NCBI GenBank assembly: GCA_031002005.1
Contig: JARYHS010011408.1
Location: 224,543,473 to 224,607,472, forward strand
Direction of reading: 5' to 3'
From: Vandiemenella viatica
Taxonomy: Eukaryota > Arthropoda > Insecta > Orthoptera > Morabidae
Length of the DNA stretch: 64,000 nt
Shown: piece by piece, positions 52,640 through 57,246 of the stretch
Position numbering within the stretch: the stretch's first letter is position 1
Layout: each line of letters begins with the position of its first letter
Notes under the pieces: model-generated
Seen by the model: the letters and a program-made list of their open reading frames with translations, nothing else
What the model was told of the DNA's origin: nothing
Database searches by the model: none
Position numbers and translations under genes: made by a program

Positions 52640-54678
52640 GATAGATCACAGTTAGTTGACAATAGAGTTACAACTTGTCGAAACTGCCATTAAGATTTTC
52701 AGATATATAAATAAAAACTAAACAGAATTTGTCTCTGTGGAACCTTTAGTTTTTCGGAGAGAAGTTCTGATTACAATCATATTAATAATTCCATCAAGAT
52801 TTTCAGAATGTTCAGAAATGTGGAACGGGTGTTGGTTTGATAAGTGTTGTTTCCATTAAAGGAAATTTTGTTAAAATTGTGACTGCTTTCACTACAAACA
52901 ATTAAGGGCATATTATTTCTGACTTATTAATCATAACAAAGTCGATAGCAAACTCGTAATTTCATAAAGTGACGAAGCTAGCCACAAGGATTACCATATA
53001 AACTGTTGCTACAAGGCGCCGGAATCTTGGGGAAGAAATTTACTGTTTCAGGGTAGGACTGAAGGTAATAATAGACCCATAGAGGGATGTCGTTGATGAA
53101 TTTAAGTTAGTTTGTGATTAATCTTTGCTTCTGATCTGGGATTTTCAACCAGTCATTAATGATTGGTTTTCAATACTTTCACTAGCTTGTTGAAAACAAC
53201 AATGTCTTTTACCTTCTTTTGTTTTTCTCTTTCTTCTTCAGCTGCCTTTAGATTTCTAGCAAGGGTACTGAGCTCTTCACTTATAACAGTGAAAGAGTCA
53301 ATCATTTCTCGATTTTCATTTAATACTAATGTCACTTGCTTTGATCGTTCCTCCCCTGCAAAGGAATAAGTTATTTTTATCAAAATGACTGACATAAGAT
53401 AAATATACATAGCCAGTCATAAATTTCCAGTATTCCTAACACATCATAAGAATTAGTTCTATGACAGAAACAAGTTTTGTATTTGCTACAAAAGACTTTA
53501 AAAAATAATTAAAACCTTTAATTTAACTGACTGAATAAAAGATTTTAATATGTTGTTGGGACAACTGAAGCAGAAATTTTCACTAAGGCAGTCAGCTATG
53601 AAAGTTCTCATTTCATAGTTGGAAGTATTAGATTTATCCTTGAGTATGTCAATAATTTTTCATTTTGAAAGTTTTACCCTACTTTGCTTCGTAAGTACTG
53701 CTATGATGAAAGTATCTAGTTAATACTTCGTACCGCAACAAATGATGTTTTTATTATTTTTTCTTTTTTTTTTTTTATTTTTTTTTTGAAGCTAAAACAC
53801 AAATAATAACATAACAACAATGTCATATGGTAACAAAAATACCTCTTTTACTTCAAAGGAAACTTTGTGATCATATATTCAATCACCACCATGATTTGTT
53901 AGGCATTAATGTTAATGATTAAAGAAAATGCTGTTATTCATACTGCAGAAAATTGTATTGCTGAACTTATGGAGAAATAATGTGATTGCTCCATAAATGT
54001 GATATCAAAACTCATATTACTTCTTTACACACTAATCAGATTCACTTGCCAACTTTCAGGATCAAAATGTAAGTGTAAATAACAGTTCTTATTGAGTATT
54101 AATATTTTTCTAAAGAAACAAGTGTAAAAATATTCAAGGGCTCAGACCCATCTCAACATTTGACAACACCATATCACTGTATGCTAAATTAAGCTGCAGC
54201 TCCCCTTACATGGTAGTATTATAAATGTCATAGTTAAGAAAACCTCCATTTTTATCTGCTCCGTAACTTTATCTTTCTGGAGTTAAATTTATAGATATTA
54301 AGCAAACAATTAAAGAGAGTTTTGAATGTACTGCCACAAAAATGGGTCTGTAACTTGTTGAATTTCAAAGTGTTATAAATAGTTACAAAATGCTGTGTTG
54401 GTTGTTTAGATAATTAACAGAAACTCTTTAAAATAATTTACATTAACTTATTGTAGAAATAGATTTGAGCTGTAAAAATAATTTTCAAGAATACCATAAA
54501 GCTGAACTGCAAGAAAAGATATTTTCTTTATCCGTTCATCTTGTCTTATCTCCCCAGGTTTGAGAAAAGTCTCAACTTCAGTTAGAAGTTGGCTCGCTTC
54601 TTCTGGTTGTTTAACTGTAGTTGATTTTCTGGCGATTGTCACCAAAAGTTTACTTCCCTCTCGGAACCACTCCTCTGC
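3645..54678 (-). CDS. Spectrin-helix plus six-Ig titin-superfamily protein (12 exons, partial)
   Basis: Twelve minus-strand exons (listed separately) join in phase to about 821 codons, all with GT donors and AG acceptors. In order, the product has a spectrin-like helical region (residues about 1-109), an alanine-rich charged helix (110-158), a Pro/Lys linker (about 159-195), and six I-set Ig domains (about 196-821), each with the B-strand Cys and C-strand Trp. Tandem intracellular I-set domains are typical of sarcomeric scaffolds such as sallimus/zormin/kettin, projectin and obscurin. The spectrin-like start also recalls CCDC141-type proteins. A cytoskeletal or Z-disc/M-line scaffold is inferred; no orthologue is proven. 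No signal peptide, start codon or stop codon is seen, so the gene continues past both ends of this model. Introns reach 16 kb and hold nearly all the mobile DNA of the window. Gene existence is near certain; the family name is about 0.5. Confidence 0.9.
4697..4888 (+). mobile_element. tRNA-derived SINE, internally deleted copy
   Basis: A-box-like TGGTGGCTCAGTGA and B box GGTTCGAATCC (4752-4762) lie about 46 bp apart, and the copy ends in an ATT-rich tail. CCATAGGTTT flanks it at 4687-4696 and 4889-4898. Compared with the copy at 5685 it lacks over 100 bp of the body. Confidence 0.85.
5685..5992 (+). mobile_element. tRNA-derived SINE, near full-length copy
   Basis: It has the tRNA-like head with TGGTGGCTCAGTGG and GGTTCGAATCC (5743-5753), a body with CACCTCTGGCACAG, and an AATTATTATT tail. 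ATTTAATA occurs at 5677-5684 and 5993-6000, a possible 8-bp target duplication. The insertion is nested in the Helitron. Confidence 0.85.
6140..8223 (+). pseudogene. Helitron replication initiator (Rep N-terminal region) pseudogene
   Basis: Translation in shifting frames follows the usual Helitron order. First comes a basic start and the Cys segment around NCDWCNGQSM (6483-6515). The N-domain follows, including HKIGSLMPMPNDVPKFLQIC (6771-6830) and FNAPTIDEVSVIIVGDPVD. Then come YDAFQYPLIFWQGQDEYH near 7170-7225, VDMYAKIGNECLRF (7512-7556), EEYIHLRGAITG, and finally the Rep-type stretch around EWQKRGLPHSHILIWLEV (8127-8180), which contains the HxH box. The known role is a HUH nicking enzyme for rolling-circle transposition. 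Several stops and frame changes plus the internal duplication make it non-functional, and no helicase motifs follow. Confidence 0.8.
7563..7918 (+). repeat. 178-bp tandem duplication inside the Rep pseudogene
   Basis: 7563-7740 and 7741-7918 are two head-to-tail copies that differ at several positions. Both carry TACAACCAGGCTAAATTACG and the same block up to GATGAGTTA. The period of 178 is not a multiple of three, so the duplication itself breaks the reading frame. Confidence 0.9.
8591..8863 (-). CDS. Exon 11: second half of Ig 5 and first half of Ig 6
   Basis: 273 nt, 91 codons, phase 0 at both ends, donor GTGAGT. Ig 5 ends DKGVYTVKASNSHGEA, the third domain in a row with Val for the F-strand Cys. 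Ig 6 starts FPAFKELF and reaches KFECIVTGKPTPK. Confidence 0.92.
8864..9871. other. Intron without recognisable features
   Basis: AT-rich sequence between Ig exons. I see no repeat signature, RNA gene or coding potential beyond splice sites. Confidence 0.6.
9872..10086 (-). CDS. Exon 10: linker and first half of Ig domain 5
   Basis: 215 nt with donor GTACGT. It encodes an acidic linker, then APKFDRLL, the B-strand pair VLECCVVGEP and EIKWLHNN. The double Cys mirrors Ig domain 1. Confidence 0.9.
10514..10790 (+). pseudogene. LINE reverse-transcriptase fragment
   Basis: About 77 codons encode IKIICLAFVDDLIILADSEI, the RT catalytic box with AFVDD replacing the usual AFADD, then a stretch like that of the LINE at position 1. 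It is a short remnant with no tail or target duplication seen. It lies in the intron between exons 9 and 10. Confidence 0.65.
10800..12060. other. Intronic stretch, unassigned
   Basis: AT-rich with no coding signal. A short inverted repeat GGAGCAG..CTGCTCC-like (near 11190) and some GC-richer sequence at 11150-11290 suggest an old repeat, but I cannot name it. Confidence 0.4.
12080..12290 (+). pseudogene. LINE C-terminal fragment
   Basis: The translation contains HIQHYNTVIKPEALYGNE and a KCDLENILKEER-like stretch, matching the region at 470-600 and 1195-1290. Stops interrupt it. It is a scrap of the same LINE type. Confidence 0.6.
12420..12490 (+). repeat. Solo terminus of the CTTTCC-type inverted-repeat family
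   Basis: The segment has the family signature TTTGACTTTGGTTAGTGG followed by TTTATCTTTCCTTTC, which also ends the elements at 20884 and near 46070. A pyrimidine-rich run lies just upstream (12388-12419). No matching opposite arm was located. Confidence 0.5.
12500..13587. other. Intron without assigned features
   Basis: AT-rich with a T-run at 13129-13144. No repeat family or gene was recognised. Confidence 0.5.
13588..13768 (-). CDS. Exon 9: second half of Ig domain 4
   Basis: 181 nt, phase 0 start, donor GTAAGT after one base of a split Ser codon. It shows VIWYHDERPV, then DSGEYKVVAINSAGEA; the F-strand Cys is again Val. Confidence 0.9.
13938..14200. repeat. Fragments: inverted-repeat-family arm and minus-strand SINE piece
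   Basis: 13940-14010 resembles a left arm of the family at 43590 (GAAAGATAAA, then AGTTGAAGGAAGGAG). 14090-14180 repeats the SINE body seen at 1650-1735 (GGCCTTTTCAGGGAATGATC, GGGAAACCATGGAA). Both are truncated. Confidence 0.5.
14258..14504 (+). repeat. Half copy of the inverted-arm (Penelope-like) family between TA arrays
   Basis: 14315-14485 matches the right arm of the 25116-26045 element (GATGTGACCACATCTTTCCC to TTTTCCCTATCCTATCTTAT). The motif TGAGTA, AGAC/GTC hairpin, GAAA lies at 14366-14388. CTTATTTATATATATATAT begins at 14258 and again near 14486, so the insert may be flanked by a long target duplication inside TA-rich DNA. An (AT)n(GT)n array fills 14263-14314. Confidence 0.6.
14732..16428. 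mobile_element. Non-coding hAT-like DNA element
   Basis: Ends CAGGGTTCGGATCTTTA (14732) and the inverse TAGAGTTCGGATCTTTA (to 16428) form short inverted termini. The 8-bp flanks TTTATATA (14724-14731) and TTTATAAA (16429-16436) match at 7 of 8 positions, as expected for hAT target duplications. The interior has no transposase. About 1 kb of it (15240-16290) is shared with 17190-20602. Confidence 0.65.
16496..16777 (-). CDS. Exon 8: second half of Ig 3 and first half of Ig 4
   Basis: 282 nt, 94 codons, phase 0 at both ends. The first part has the E to G strands of Ig 3 ending in DAGVYVVSAKNIAGEA, where the expected F-strand Cys is Val. The second part begins Ig 4 (PSIQVPLKDI, RLDCVIVGQPEPE). 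Confidence 0.9.
17562..20064 (-). mobile_element. CR1-like LINE, 5'-truncated
   Basis: A minus-strand frame from 20042 to 17634 is continuous apart from three in-frame stops. Its 3' end carries the TACATCTACATCTACAT repeat seen in many arthropod CR1-type elements. CTATTTT occurs at 17555-17561 and 20065-20071, a possible 7-bp target duplication. About 2.5 kb of the element remains, and most of the endonuclease is missing. Confidence 0.85.
17634..20042 (-). pseudogene. CR1-like endonuclease/reverse transcriptase, three stops
   Basis: The product would copy LINE RNA by target-primed reverse transcription. The N-terminal remnant has the apurinic-endonuclease motifs GGDFNLPYIDW and TGISDHKAVI. 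A linker follows with DPPWYTCEVKRLLKKQRK. The RT fingers and palm have HGFRKKRSCETQL, the AIFLDFQKAFDSVPH box, GIPQGSVIGPLLFLIFINDL and the catalytic LFADDAVIY. The C-terminal part has RRAARFVTTCY and ends in DWNAQQRD. One frame holds throughout, with stops at about 19599, 19056 and 18585. Substitution decay without frameshifts suggests a fairly recent dead-on-arrival copy. Confidence 0.87.
20603..20839. repeat. Short arm pair of the ACACTCACC/GGTGAGTGT repeat family
   Basis: ACACTCACCAAAGTTGAAAG (20607-20626) and the block CGGTCAACACAACCAC match the left arm of the 43590 element. GACCGTTGGAGGTAGTGGGG parallels GACCATTGGAGGTGGTGGGG near 43760. It is followed by tandem TATACTT-type repeats (20715-20775). 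Confidence 0.55.
21112..22167 (-). mobile_element. Mariner-like element, internally deleted
   Basis: Inverted ends (CTGCTCTGTCAAAAATGTAC against CATTCTGTCAAGAAAGTGCC) are bounded by TA. The minus strand encodes relics of a mariner transposase: MDKNIKQRICLKFCITNGIS, DLPRSGWPSTSSTEVNIAKV and the first catalytic block VAGDETWVYEFD. It then skips to the C-terminal end (FDEWIIHLNKCITLKVTYFE). The block with the second catalytic Asp is absent, giving about 1.06 kb instead of about 1.3 kb. Multiple stops are present. Confidence 0.8.
22168..23250. other. Intronic AT-rich DNA with one repeat scrap
   Basis: 22486-22570 resembles a left arm of the AAAGTTGAAGG repeat family (GAAAGATAAGG, then AAAAGTTGAAGG). 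Otherwise nothing was recognised. Confidence 0.4.
23255..23815. mobile_element. Possible hAT-type non-autonomous element
   Basis: The left end has AGGGGTAGTCAACTC followed by a G-run and GCGG. The right end is the inverse-like AAAAAGGTTGACAAACACTG (23796-23815). Such GTCAACCTTTTT termini with GC-rich subterminal DNA are usual in hAT-derived elements. No transposase or clear target duplication was found. Confidence 0.35.
24376..24588. mobile_element. hAT-type MITE
   Basis: 213 bp with ends CAGGGGCATAGCTAT and the inverse of TAACTACGCCACTG. The 8-bp flanks TATCCAGA and TATTCAAC are similar but not identical. The interior is rich in GGGGCCC blocks. The CAGTGGCGTAGCTA type of terminus is common in animal hAT MITEs. 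Confidence 0.6.
25116..26045. mobile_element. Inverted-arm element with a 14-bp target duplication (Penelope-like candidate)
   Basis: Arms 25151-25370 and 25830-26045 are inverted copies of about 215 bp starting TAAGAATTTGACAGGATAGG. AAATAACCCATACT flanks the unit at 25102-25115 and 26046-26059. Left of the arm there is a 35-bp unpaired extension. Each arm carries TGATTA, hairpin, GAAA (25258-25280 minus, 25917-25939 plus). The core (25390-25620) matches the cores at 39080-39500, 42210-42420 and 44340-44580. No transposase or RT is seen. Confidence 0.65.
26477..27332 (+). repeat. 5' LTR of the gag-only element
   Basis: 856 bp, TGTAAC..GTTACA ends. Long open frames on both strands here also occur in the other LTR and are not genes. 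Confidence 0.88.
28009..29722 (+). pseudogene. Gag-like protein with long coiled coil, one frameshift
   Basis: Two overlapping frames (28009-28560 and 28550-29722) read as one protein broken by a +1 shift near 28550. The N-terminal 300 residues are Gln/Glu/Lys/Ser-rich with heptad character (coiled coil). The second half has a retrotransposon capsid-like block: LKLPRFGSKGGINPKAYLED, then FELFL-like and DSMERYVERLVVKSRYF. The tail is Asn/Gly/Arg-rich but has no CCHC zinc knuckle. Its probable role is a particle shell protein. After the stop at 29722 no pol homology is seen up to the 3' LTR. The shift may be real decay or a base-call error. Confidence 0.75.
29723..31173 (+). other. Non-coding interior of the gag-only LTR element
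   Basis: About 1.45 kb between the gag stop and the 3' LTR. I found no DSGA, YxDD or DDE-type motif in any frame. 30120-30300 could be a scrap of a chromatin- or integrase-tail-like region but cannot be supported. Confidence 0.5.
31174..32029 (+). repeat. 3' LTR of the gag-only element
   Basis: 856 bp, about 99% identical to the 5' LTR by eye. Differences include single-base indels in a G-run and an A-run. Confidence 0.88.
32915..33078 (-). CDS. Exon 7: first half of Ig domain 3
   Basis: 164 nt, starting with two bases of a split codon and ending in phase 0 before GTAAGT. It encodes the A to C strands (PAFIVPLSNV, KLECEVSG, QVTWTHNNK). It joins directly to exon 8 across the 16-kb intron. 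Confidence 0.9.
33079..33620. other. Intron, no feature recognised
   Basis: AT-rich sequence just 5' of exon 7 on the minus strand; nothing further can be supported. Confidence 0.5.
33620..34620 (+). pseudogene. LINE reverse-transcriptase relic
   Basis: Broken plus-strand frames encode SWFQSYLINRIQKVEIS, a degraded GVPQGS-type block near 33750, YANDF, the catalytic-type VFADDSNIIIS (33821-33853), LALNINKTNTIKFSS and TKFLGMTVDHELKWNEHV (34048-34101). The order of motifs is that of CR1/Jockey-type LINE RT domains. Frameshifts and stops show it is dead. Neither end could be placed. Confidence 0.7.
34794..37434. mobile_element. DNA transposon with about 140-bp inverted ends, superfamily unknown
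   Basis: TTAGGGTGGTCACAAG at 34794 and its inverse at 37434 start inverted repeats that can be followed for about 140 bp with mismatches. The interior encodes broken pieces of one protein. 35525-35730 holds LSPQGKLCFLQQLLEQSLMH, LPCHHHILEIILKAVF and IFKRFQTGW. About 35870-36010 holds a segment with WPRPFIPSKYIF-like residues. I recall similar peptides from arthropod transposon-like proteins but cannot name the superfamily. A 265-bp fold-back element is nested at 36110-36374. Confidence 0.6.
36110..36374. mobile_element. Fold-back element with a perfect 14-bp target duplication
   Basis: Arms around 36195-36265 and 36288-36357 form a near-perfect hairpin of about 70 bp with a loop of about 22 bp. 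TAAAATTATTTATT flanks the unit at 36096-36109 and 36375-36388. A 36-bp extension precedes the left arm. Each arm carries ATGAGTA or ATAAATA, an AGGTT/AACC hairpin, then GAAATATTGAG (36241-36267 minus, 36280-36305 plus). This is the same organisation as the 25116-26045 element. Confidence 0.75.
37905..38207 (-). CDS. Exon 6: complete Ig domain 2
   Basis: 303 nt, phase 1 at both ends, so this exon is a symmetrical one-exon Ig module. It shows PPNFTQVL, the B-strand Cys in LHCHVEG, the Trp in VQWFKNG and the F-strand DQAEYSCRATNPLG. Flanking Glu-rich linker residues join it to exon 5. Confidence 0.92.
39661..39964 (-). mobile_element. tRNA-derived SINE
   Basis: Minus-strand copy of the family at 4697 and 5685: a (TAA)n-type tail at the left, body with CACCTCTGGCACAG complement, and the tRNA-like head at 39880-39960. 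ATCCATGTGGT flanks it at 39650-39660 and 39965-39975, a perfect 11-bp duplication. Confidence 0.88.
40090..40300 (-). repeat. SINE fragment related to 1572-1793
   Basis: A T-rich start (40090-40125) is followed by AAGGAATTTGGCCCTGCCCT, the same body as at 1655-1675. The tRNA-like end is missing, probably lost at the mariner insertion point. Confidence 0.55.
40310..41579 (-). mobile_element. Mariner element, full length
   Basis: 1,270 bp bounded by TA (40308-40309 and 41580-41581). Ends CGAGGCATGTTTTTTAAGTA and TGAGGCTTATTTTTTAAGTA (inverse) are imperfect terminal repeats of about 28 bp. It is the typical mariner length and contains one transposase frame. Confidence 0.9.
40409..41488 (-). pseudogene. 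Mariner transposase (DD34D), two in-frame stops
   Basis: The enzyme would cut and paste the element at TA sites. The frame begins MFKMPPIIVSPADCEVRAVI and has an N-terminal helix-turn-helix region (IRFLCAKGLKLIDIHNEICA, MVRKWVRAFKDGR). Catalytic Asp residues sit in VTDDETWVAYV, LLHDNARPHVANQ and YSPDLAPSDYHLF. The frame is unbroken by indels over about 359 codons, but stops interrupt it at about 41240 and 40946. Both stops can be explained by single substitutions. The copy is inactive but only lightly damaged. Confidence 0.9.
43925..45020. mobile_element. Nested inverted-arm element in a TA array, with hairpin motifs
   Basis: The left end ATTGGGATAGGAGAAAAACC and the right end (inverse ATTAGGATAGGGAAATGAGC) are inverted. 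TA arrays lie on both sides (43894-43924, 45028-45042). Motifs: 44024-44046 minus, CTGATGA, AGAGC/GCTC, GAAA; 44901-44924 plus, TTGAAGA, GGG/CCC, GAAA. The core 44340-44580 matches that of the 25116 element. A 20-base G run lies at about 44268-44287. Confidence 0.65.
45043..45430. repeat. Broken arms of the same family separated by TA arrays
   Basis: 45097-45150 and 45262-45345 repeat the terminus (AGATGATGGATGTGAGGCGC and ATTAGGATAGGGAAATGAGC). 45383-45404 reads TTGACAA, GGG/CCC, GAA. TA arrays fill about 45072-45096 and 45162-45185. Confidence 0.6.
45430..45870. other. Interior unassigned sequence
   Basis: 45530-45720 is GC-richer with no recognised domain in any frame. It lies inside the 43590-46072 element. 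Confidence 0.4.
46270..46430. repeat. Solo arm of the inverted-arm family
   Basis: TAGATTAGGATAGGGAAATT, then CACCATTTACCTTAGATGATGG and a degraded motif near 46365-46395. It lies only about 125 bp from exon 5. Confidence 0.55.
46554..46759 (-). CDS. Exon 5: rest of Ig domain 1
   Basis: 206 nt with acceptor CAG and donor GTAGAT. It completes the split Cys codon from exon 4, then carries the C-strand Trp (PEVVWYKDG) and the F-strand motif DSAKFTCRATNSAG, ending in LSVK. Both canonical Ig cysteines are present in this domain. Confidence 0.9.
47131..47318 (-). CDS. Exon 4: linker and start of Ig domain 1
   Basis: 188 nt, phase 0 start, ends two bases into a Cys codon before GTAAAT. It encodes a Pro/Lys-rich linker (EKSPSPPIKKAK) followed by the A and B strands of Ig domain 1 up to the FHCC cysteines. 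Confidence 0.88.
47670..49245 (+). mobile_element. LINE with RT domain, truncated
   Basis: One plus-strand frame carries an RT and C-terminal domain from 47683 to 49134. The 3' end runs into an ATTAAATTAAATTAAAT tail (49223-49247). The 5' half, including endonuclease, is absent. Confidence 0.83.
47683..49134 (+). pseudogene. LINE reverse transcriptase, in-frame stops only
   Basis: The motifs run in the order expected of a CR1/Jockey-type RT: LPQDWKSSIVVPVHKGG, YRPISLTSVVGKLMKR, QHGFRQGYSCESQL, the DLSKAFDRVSHK box, GVPQGSVLGPLLFIILM and the catalytic RLFADDIMLY. Then come KYLGITFDNKLNW, LERVQRRAARFVSGNY and WNELPREMM. Stops at about 48412, 48739 and 48787 lie in the same frame, so decay is by substitution. 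The 3' tail is AATTAAAT-like, unlike the CR1-like copy at 17.6-20.1 kb. Confidence 0.87.
49388..49442. repeat. 27-bp tandem repeat, two units
   Basis: CTCTTCCCCTCATCCATATC occurs twice in succession, with CCATT after each. The stretch 49445-50606 beyond it shows no recognisable feature apart from a T-run at 50222-50237. Confidence 0.8.
50607..50753 (-). CDS. Exon 3: alanine-rich charged helix
   Basis: 147 nt, 49 codons, phase 0 at both ends (donor GTGAGT). More than a third of residues are Ala, interspersed with Glu, Arg and Gln (AAARAEAAAAQAAAAAAEEA), which predicts a rigid single helix or coiled coil. It bridges the spectrin-like part and the Ig array. GCN codon clusters in the DNA make a compact GCTGCT-rich patch. 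Confidence 0.88.
50754..51250. other. Intron, no feature recognised
   Basis: AT-rich intron between exons 2 and 3; nothing supportable. Confidence 0.5.
51255..51580 (+). pseudogene. LINE 3' relic with in-frame 84-bp duplication
   Basis: An 89-codon frame contains two 28-residue repeats: CRKLQKMLYNLPKKVKKL and CGKLRKMLHNLPKTVKKL. The residues and the following AAATTAAATT-type tail resemble the end of the LINE at 49.1 kb (NELPREMM followed by NLKINF), so this is probably the C-terminus of a related element. A host gene is unlikely. Confidence 0.5.
52024..52160. repeat. First copy of a dispersed 130-bp repeat
   Basis: It shares GGACTGAAGG, TTGATGAATTTAAGTTAGTT and TCATTAATGATTGG with 53050-53176, in the same orientation, 1 kb apart. 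Family unknown. Confidence 0.65.
52586..52634. repeat. (TA)n microsatellite
   Basis: About 24 TA units. It lies in the intron between exons 2 and 3 and has no adjacent inverted-arm element. Confidence 0.95.
53050..53176. repeat. Second copy of the dispersed 130-bp repeat
   Basis: Matches 52024-52160 in order and orientation and ends 37 bp from the donor side of exon 2. Confidence 0.65.
53213..53355 (-). CDS. Exon 2: spectrin-like coiled helix
   Basis: 143 nt starting with the last two bases of the Gly codon split with exon 1 and ending in frame before GTAAAA. The residues are strongly helical and charged (for example ISEELSTLARNLKAAEEERE) and complete the spectrin-like segment. The donor side lies 37 bp from a dispersed 130-bp repeat. 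Confidence 0.85.
53356..54494. other. Intron, no feature recognised
   Basis: AT-rich intron between exons 1 and 2 with a T-run near 53757-53788; no repeat family seen. Confidence 0.5.
54495..54678 (-). CDS. Exon 1 of the model: spectrin-like helix
   Basis: 184 nt, acceptor phase 0, ends with one base of a split Gly codon before a GTATTC donor. It encodes about 61 residues beginning AEEWFREGSKLL. The Trp in a charged amphipathic helix is typical of helix A of a spectrin repeat. It has no ATG start and an upstream AG acceptor, so further 5' exons lie upstream and were not recognised. Confidence 0.85.
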
Positions 54679-55429
54679 CTGCGAGGTAAAAAAATCTTGT
54701 TTACAATAAAAACAAAGATAAATCATAAACAAACAAAAGATTTCCTTGGGATTTATTGTGCTATAAGTAACATTTCTTGTGCTATATCTTTATCCGATAA
54801 GAAATTTTGTATGAAGCAGATCATAAATCTACTGAAATGGTCTGATTTATCTGTACTTGCACATTGTGGCAATTGTAGTAGCTGATTTTATGATGTGCCT
54901 ATCAATTTTCTAATTAATTTCTTTTCCTTTGCATAACAGTTAATAATCTGGTGAACAAAATTGAAACAAAAGTTTTAAAACATTCTGATAAAGAGTATTA
55001 AATGTAACAACTTTCAAAATTAAAGCTAACTTCTAAAATTAAAACGGTGCTGGGCCATCTATACTTACATATTACAGTGAATGCAAAATAATTATCATAA
55101 AAGGTCTAAAAAGAAAAGTACAGATGTGGGGTTTAAAATGATTAGAAAAATCAATTAGTTATTGTAAATACATTGGTGATAGAGTTAAAAACTTAAGGAA
55201 AGAAAAGAACTATCAACAAGAGAGCTTAGTGTATGTATACATTCAAATCTTTAAATAATGTGACAGTTAAACAATAAACATATATTGCAAAACTGAGAAG
55301 CTAATCAAGAGCATAATAAATAAGGAAATTTAAAAAAATATTGTTGCTGTATGAAAATGAAATATTGTATATTATTTGCTTTTAACAGACTGAAACATTA
55401 TGAAATATACCAACTAATTGTGCCAAACA
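54679..55429. other. Upstream intron, no feature recognised
   Basis: AT-rich, upstream of the first recognised exon; no coding or repeat signal. Confidence 0.5.
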
Positions 55430-55559
55430 TACTACAACCCCTGGAAAAAAAATATATGAAGCACCCAGAAGGGGCGGAGGAAATGAAATGAAACTTAATA
55501 GGTTGAAAGGGTATGTGATGTTATTTCAGTGATTATAAAATTGAGTCAAATGTACAAAG

Positions 55560-56600
55560 AATAAAGTGGGAATCCTTTTGGACTGGATGAAATGCAATAA
55601 TTAATTTGGGAAGTATGTCATAAAGCGATTGTATCCTCTCCTGAGGCAAACTAGTCCTTGATATCCTTGGTACTGGCATTGGGATAGAGTTGAGGTCTGA
55701 TCCCACACGTTTTATCGGGGACAGATCTTGGAATCTTGCTCGAGAAAGAAGTATCTCAACATCATGCATAAGTTCATAGAGGCACGTGCTGTGCATGAAT
55801 GAGCAGTGTCCTATTGAAAATGGCACCACAATGCTGTTGCATGAGAGGTAATACATGAGGATGCAGAATGTCCATAATGAACGTTGTGCTGTCAAAATAC
55901 TGTCAATCCTTACCAGCCGAGACCTGAAGTCATACCGGATGGCTCCCCACACCATGATGCCAGGAATAAAATTGTTATGTCTCTCTAAACATTGGAAGAA
56001 TGACACCTCACCAGGTCACCACCATATTCACCAATAATGGTTCTAAAGTAATGCAGAATCGCAGAACACAGCGATAGTGTTGCATTCTGTTTAGCCATGA
56101 ACTAAAGTTTTTAATTACCTGAAATGACCATTGTCATTGATTATGGCAGTGGTCTGTGAAGAGGTCCCGAGGTCCCATTCTTCCAATGTTGTGGAAAGGC
56201 ATACAAATGCCAATCTTGGTGTCATGTTGTGATAAGCCATCGGGAATAATTTCAGGTCATGGCTAGTAATGACTGATGGAACTCTGAAGGCACAGTGGTA
56301 CGAACAGACATCCTGTGTCCTTACCAGTTAACTCTCGTGCGATAGTATTGTGGTATCATTTGCTCATCCACACACAGCACATGTCTCTATGAACTGTCTG
56401 TGTGATGTTGAGATACTCCTATAGCGAGCAAGGTCGTATACTGTGGGACCAGCTCAGATGTCAACTCGTTTCAGTGTCAGGCTCTAGGATATCAAGGACT
56501 AGTTACAACAGTTGTGAGCTAGCTTGTTTCAGAAGAGGATACAATGGTTTTATGACAACCTCCCAGATTTAATCAGAACATGCATCCAGGCAGAAGGTGG
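55560..56600 (-). mobile_element. Tc1-like transposon relic with inverted duplicated arms
   Basis: The minus strand at 55950-55880 encodes IPGIMVWGAIRYDFRSRLV and then ILTAQR, a hallmark Tc1 stretch. Further on, ARFQDLSPIKRV is a worn version of the SPDLSPIE catalytic block. 55610-55880 and 56275-56575 are diverged inverted copies of each other (for example ACTAGTCCTTGATATCC at 55650-55666 against its inverse near 56489-56505), so the transposase C-terminal part is duplicated head to head. It has many stops and is inactive. Confidence 0.6.
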
Positions 56601-56729
56601 TGCAACGTCATTCTGATAATGGGGTCATACTGCCAAGTTCTTTGTAAATTTGACTTGATCTTAAAATCTCTGAAATAACATTTTCATAGATACAAGTTTA
56701 TTGGATGTGGCATAACATAGAAATGATAT

Positions 56730-57092
56730 TGCCGCATGAACGCCAGTGTACCGTCTGCCAGCATGACGCAGCGGGTAGCGTCACGAATTGCGGTACCGAA
56801 GGTCGCCGGTTCAATCCGCCCACTGACAAAAATTATTTAATTCTGTTTATTATTTCCAGAAGATTCTACATGTTTCCTAAGGTCACTTGTAACTTCTACA
56901 CATTTCATTTGTTAACTACTCTTGTAATCTCTAGTACGTTCTATCTGTGTATAAATAGAAGAGCATTCTGCCCAAGAGGCAGTCAGTGCTGCGTGTATGT
57001 TTGAGTTCTCAATAAACCTGTTCTCAGTTTAAGTGCTGTGTTCATTGACAAGTAACCTTCGAATTCACACCTGTCCCGGTTCCAACGCGACA
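56730..57092 (+). repeat. 5' LTR of the Gypsy element
   Basis: 363 bp. It has a TATA-like TATAAATAG at 56950-56958 and an AATAAA at 57011-57016. A tRNA-like A box (TGACGCAGCGG, 56764-56774) and B box (GGTTCAATCC, 56808-56817) lie 44 bp apart in the first quarter. Confidence 0.93.
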
Positions 57093-57246
57093 TAGTTTGG
57101 TGGAGACGCCGGGTACCCTGTGCAACAGCTGCATCGTCGTGGCTCCGATTAGGCAACGTAAAAGTCGCCGCCTACACGGACTGGAACCGGACTACAAAGG
57201 ATATACTCAGTACGTCCTTCCGAAAGTCCGCGTCATTAGGAAACCC

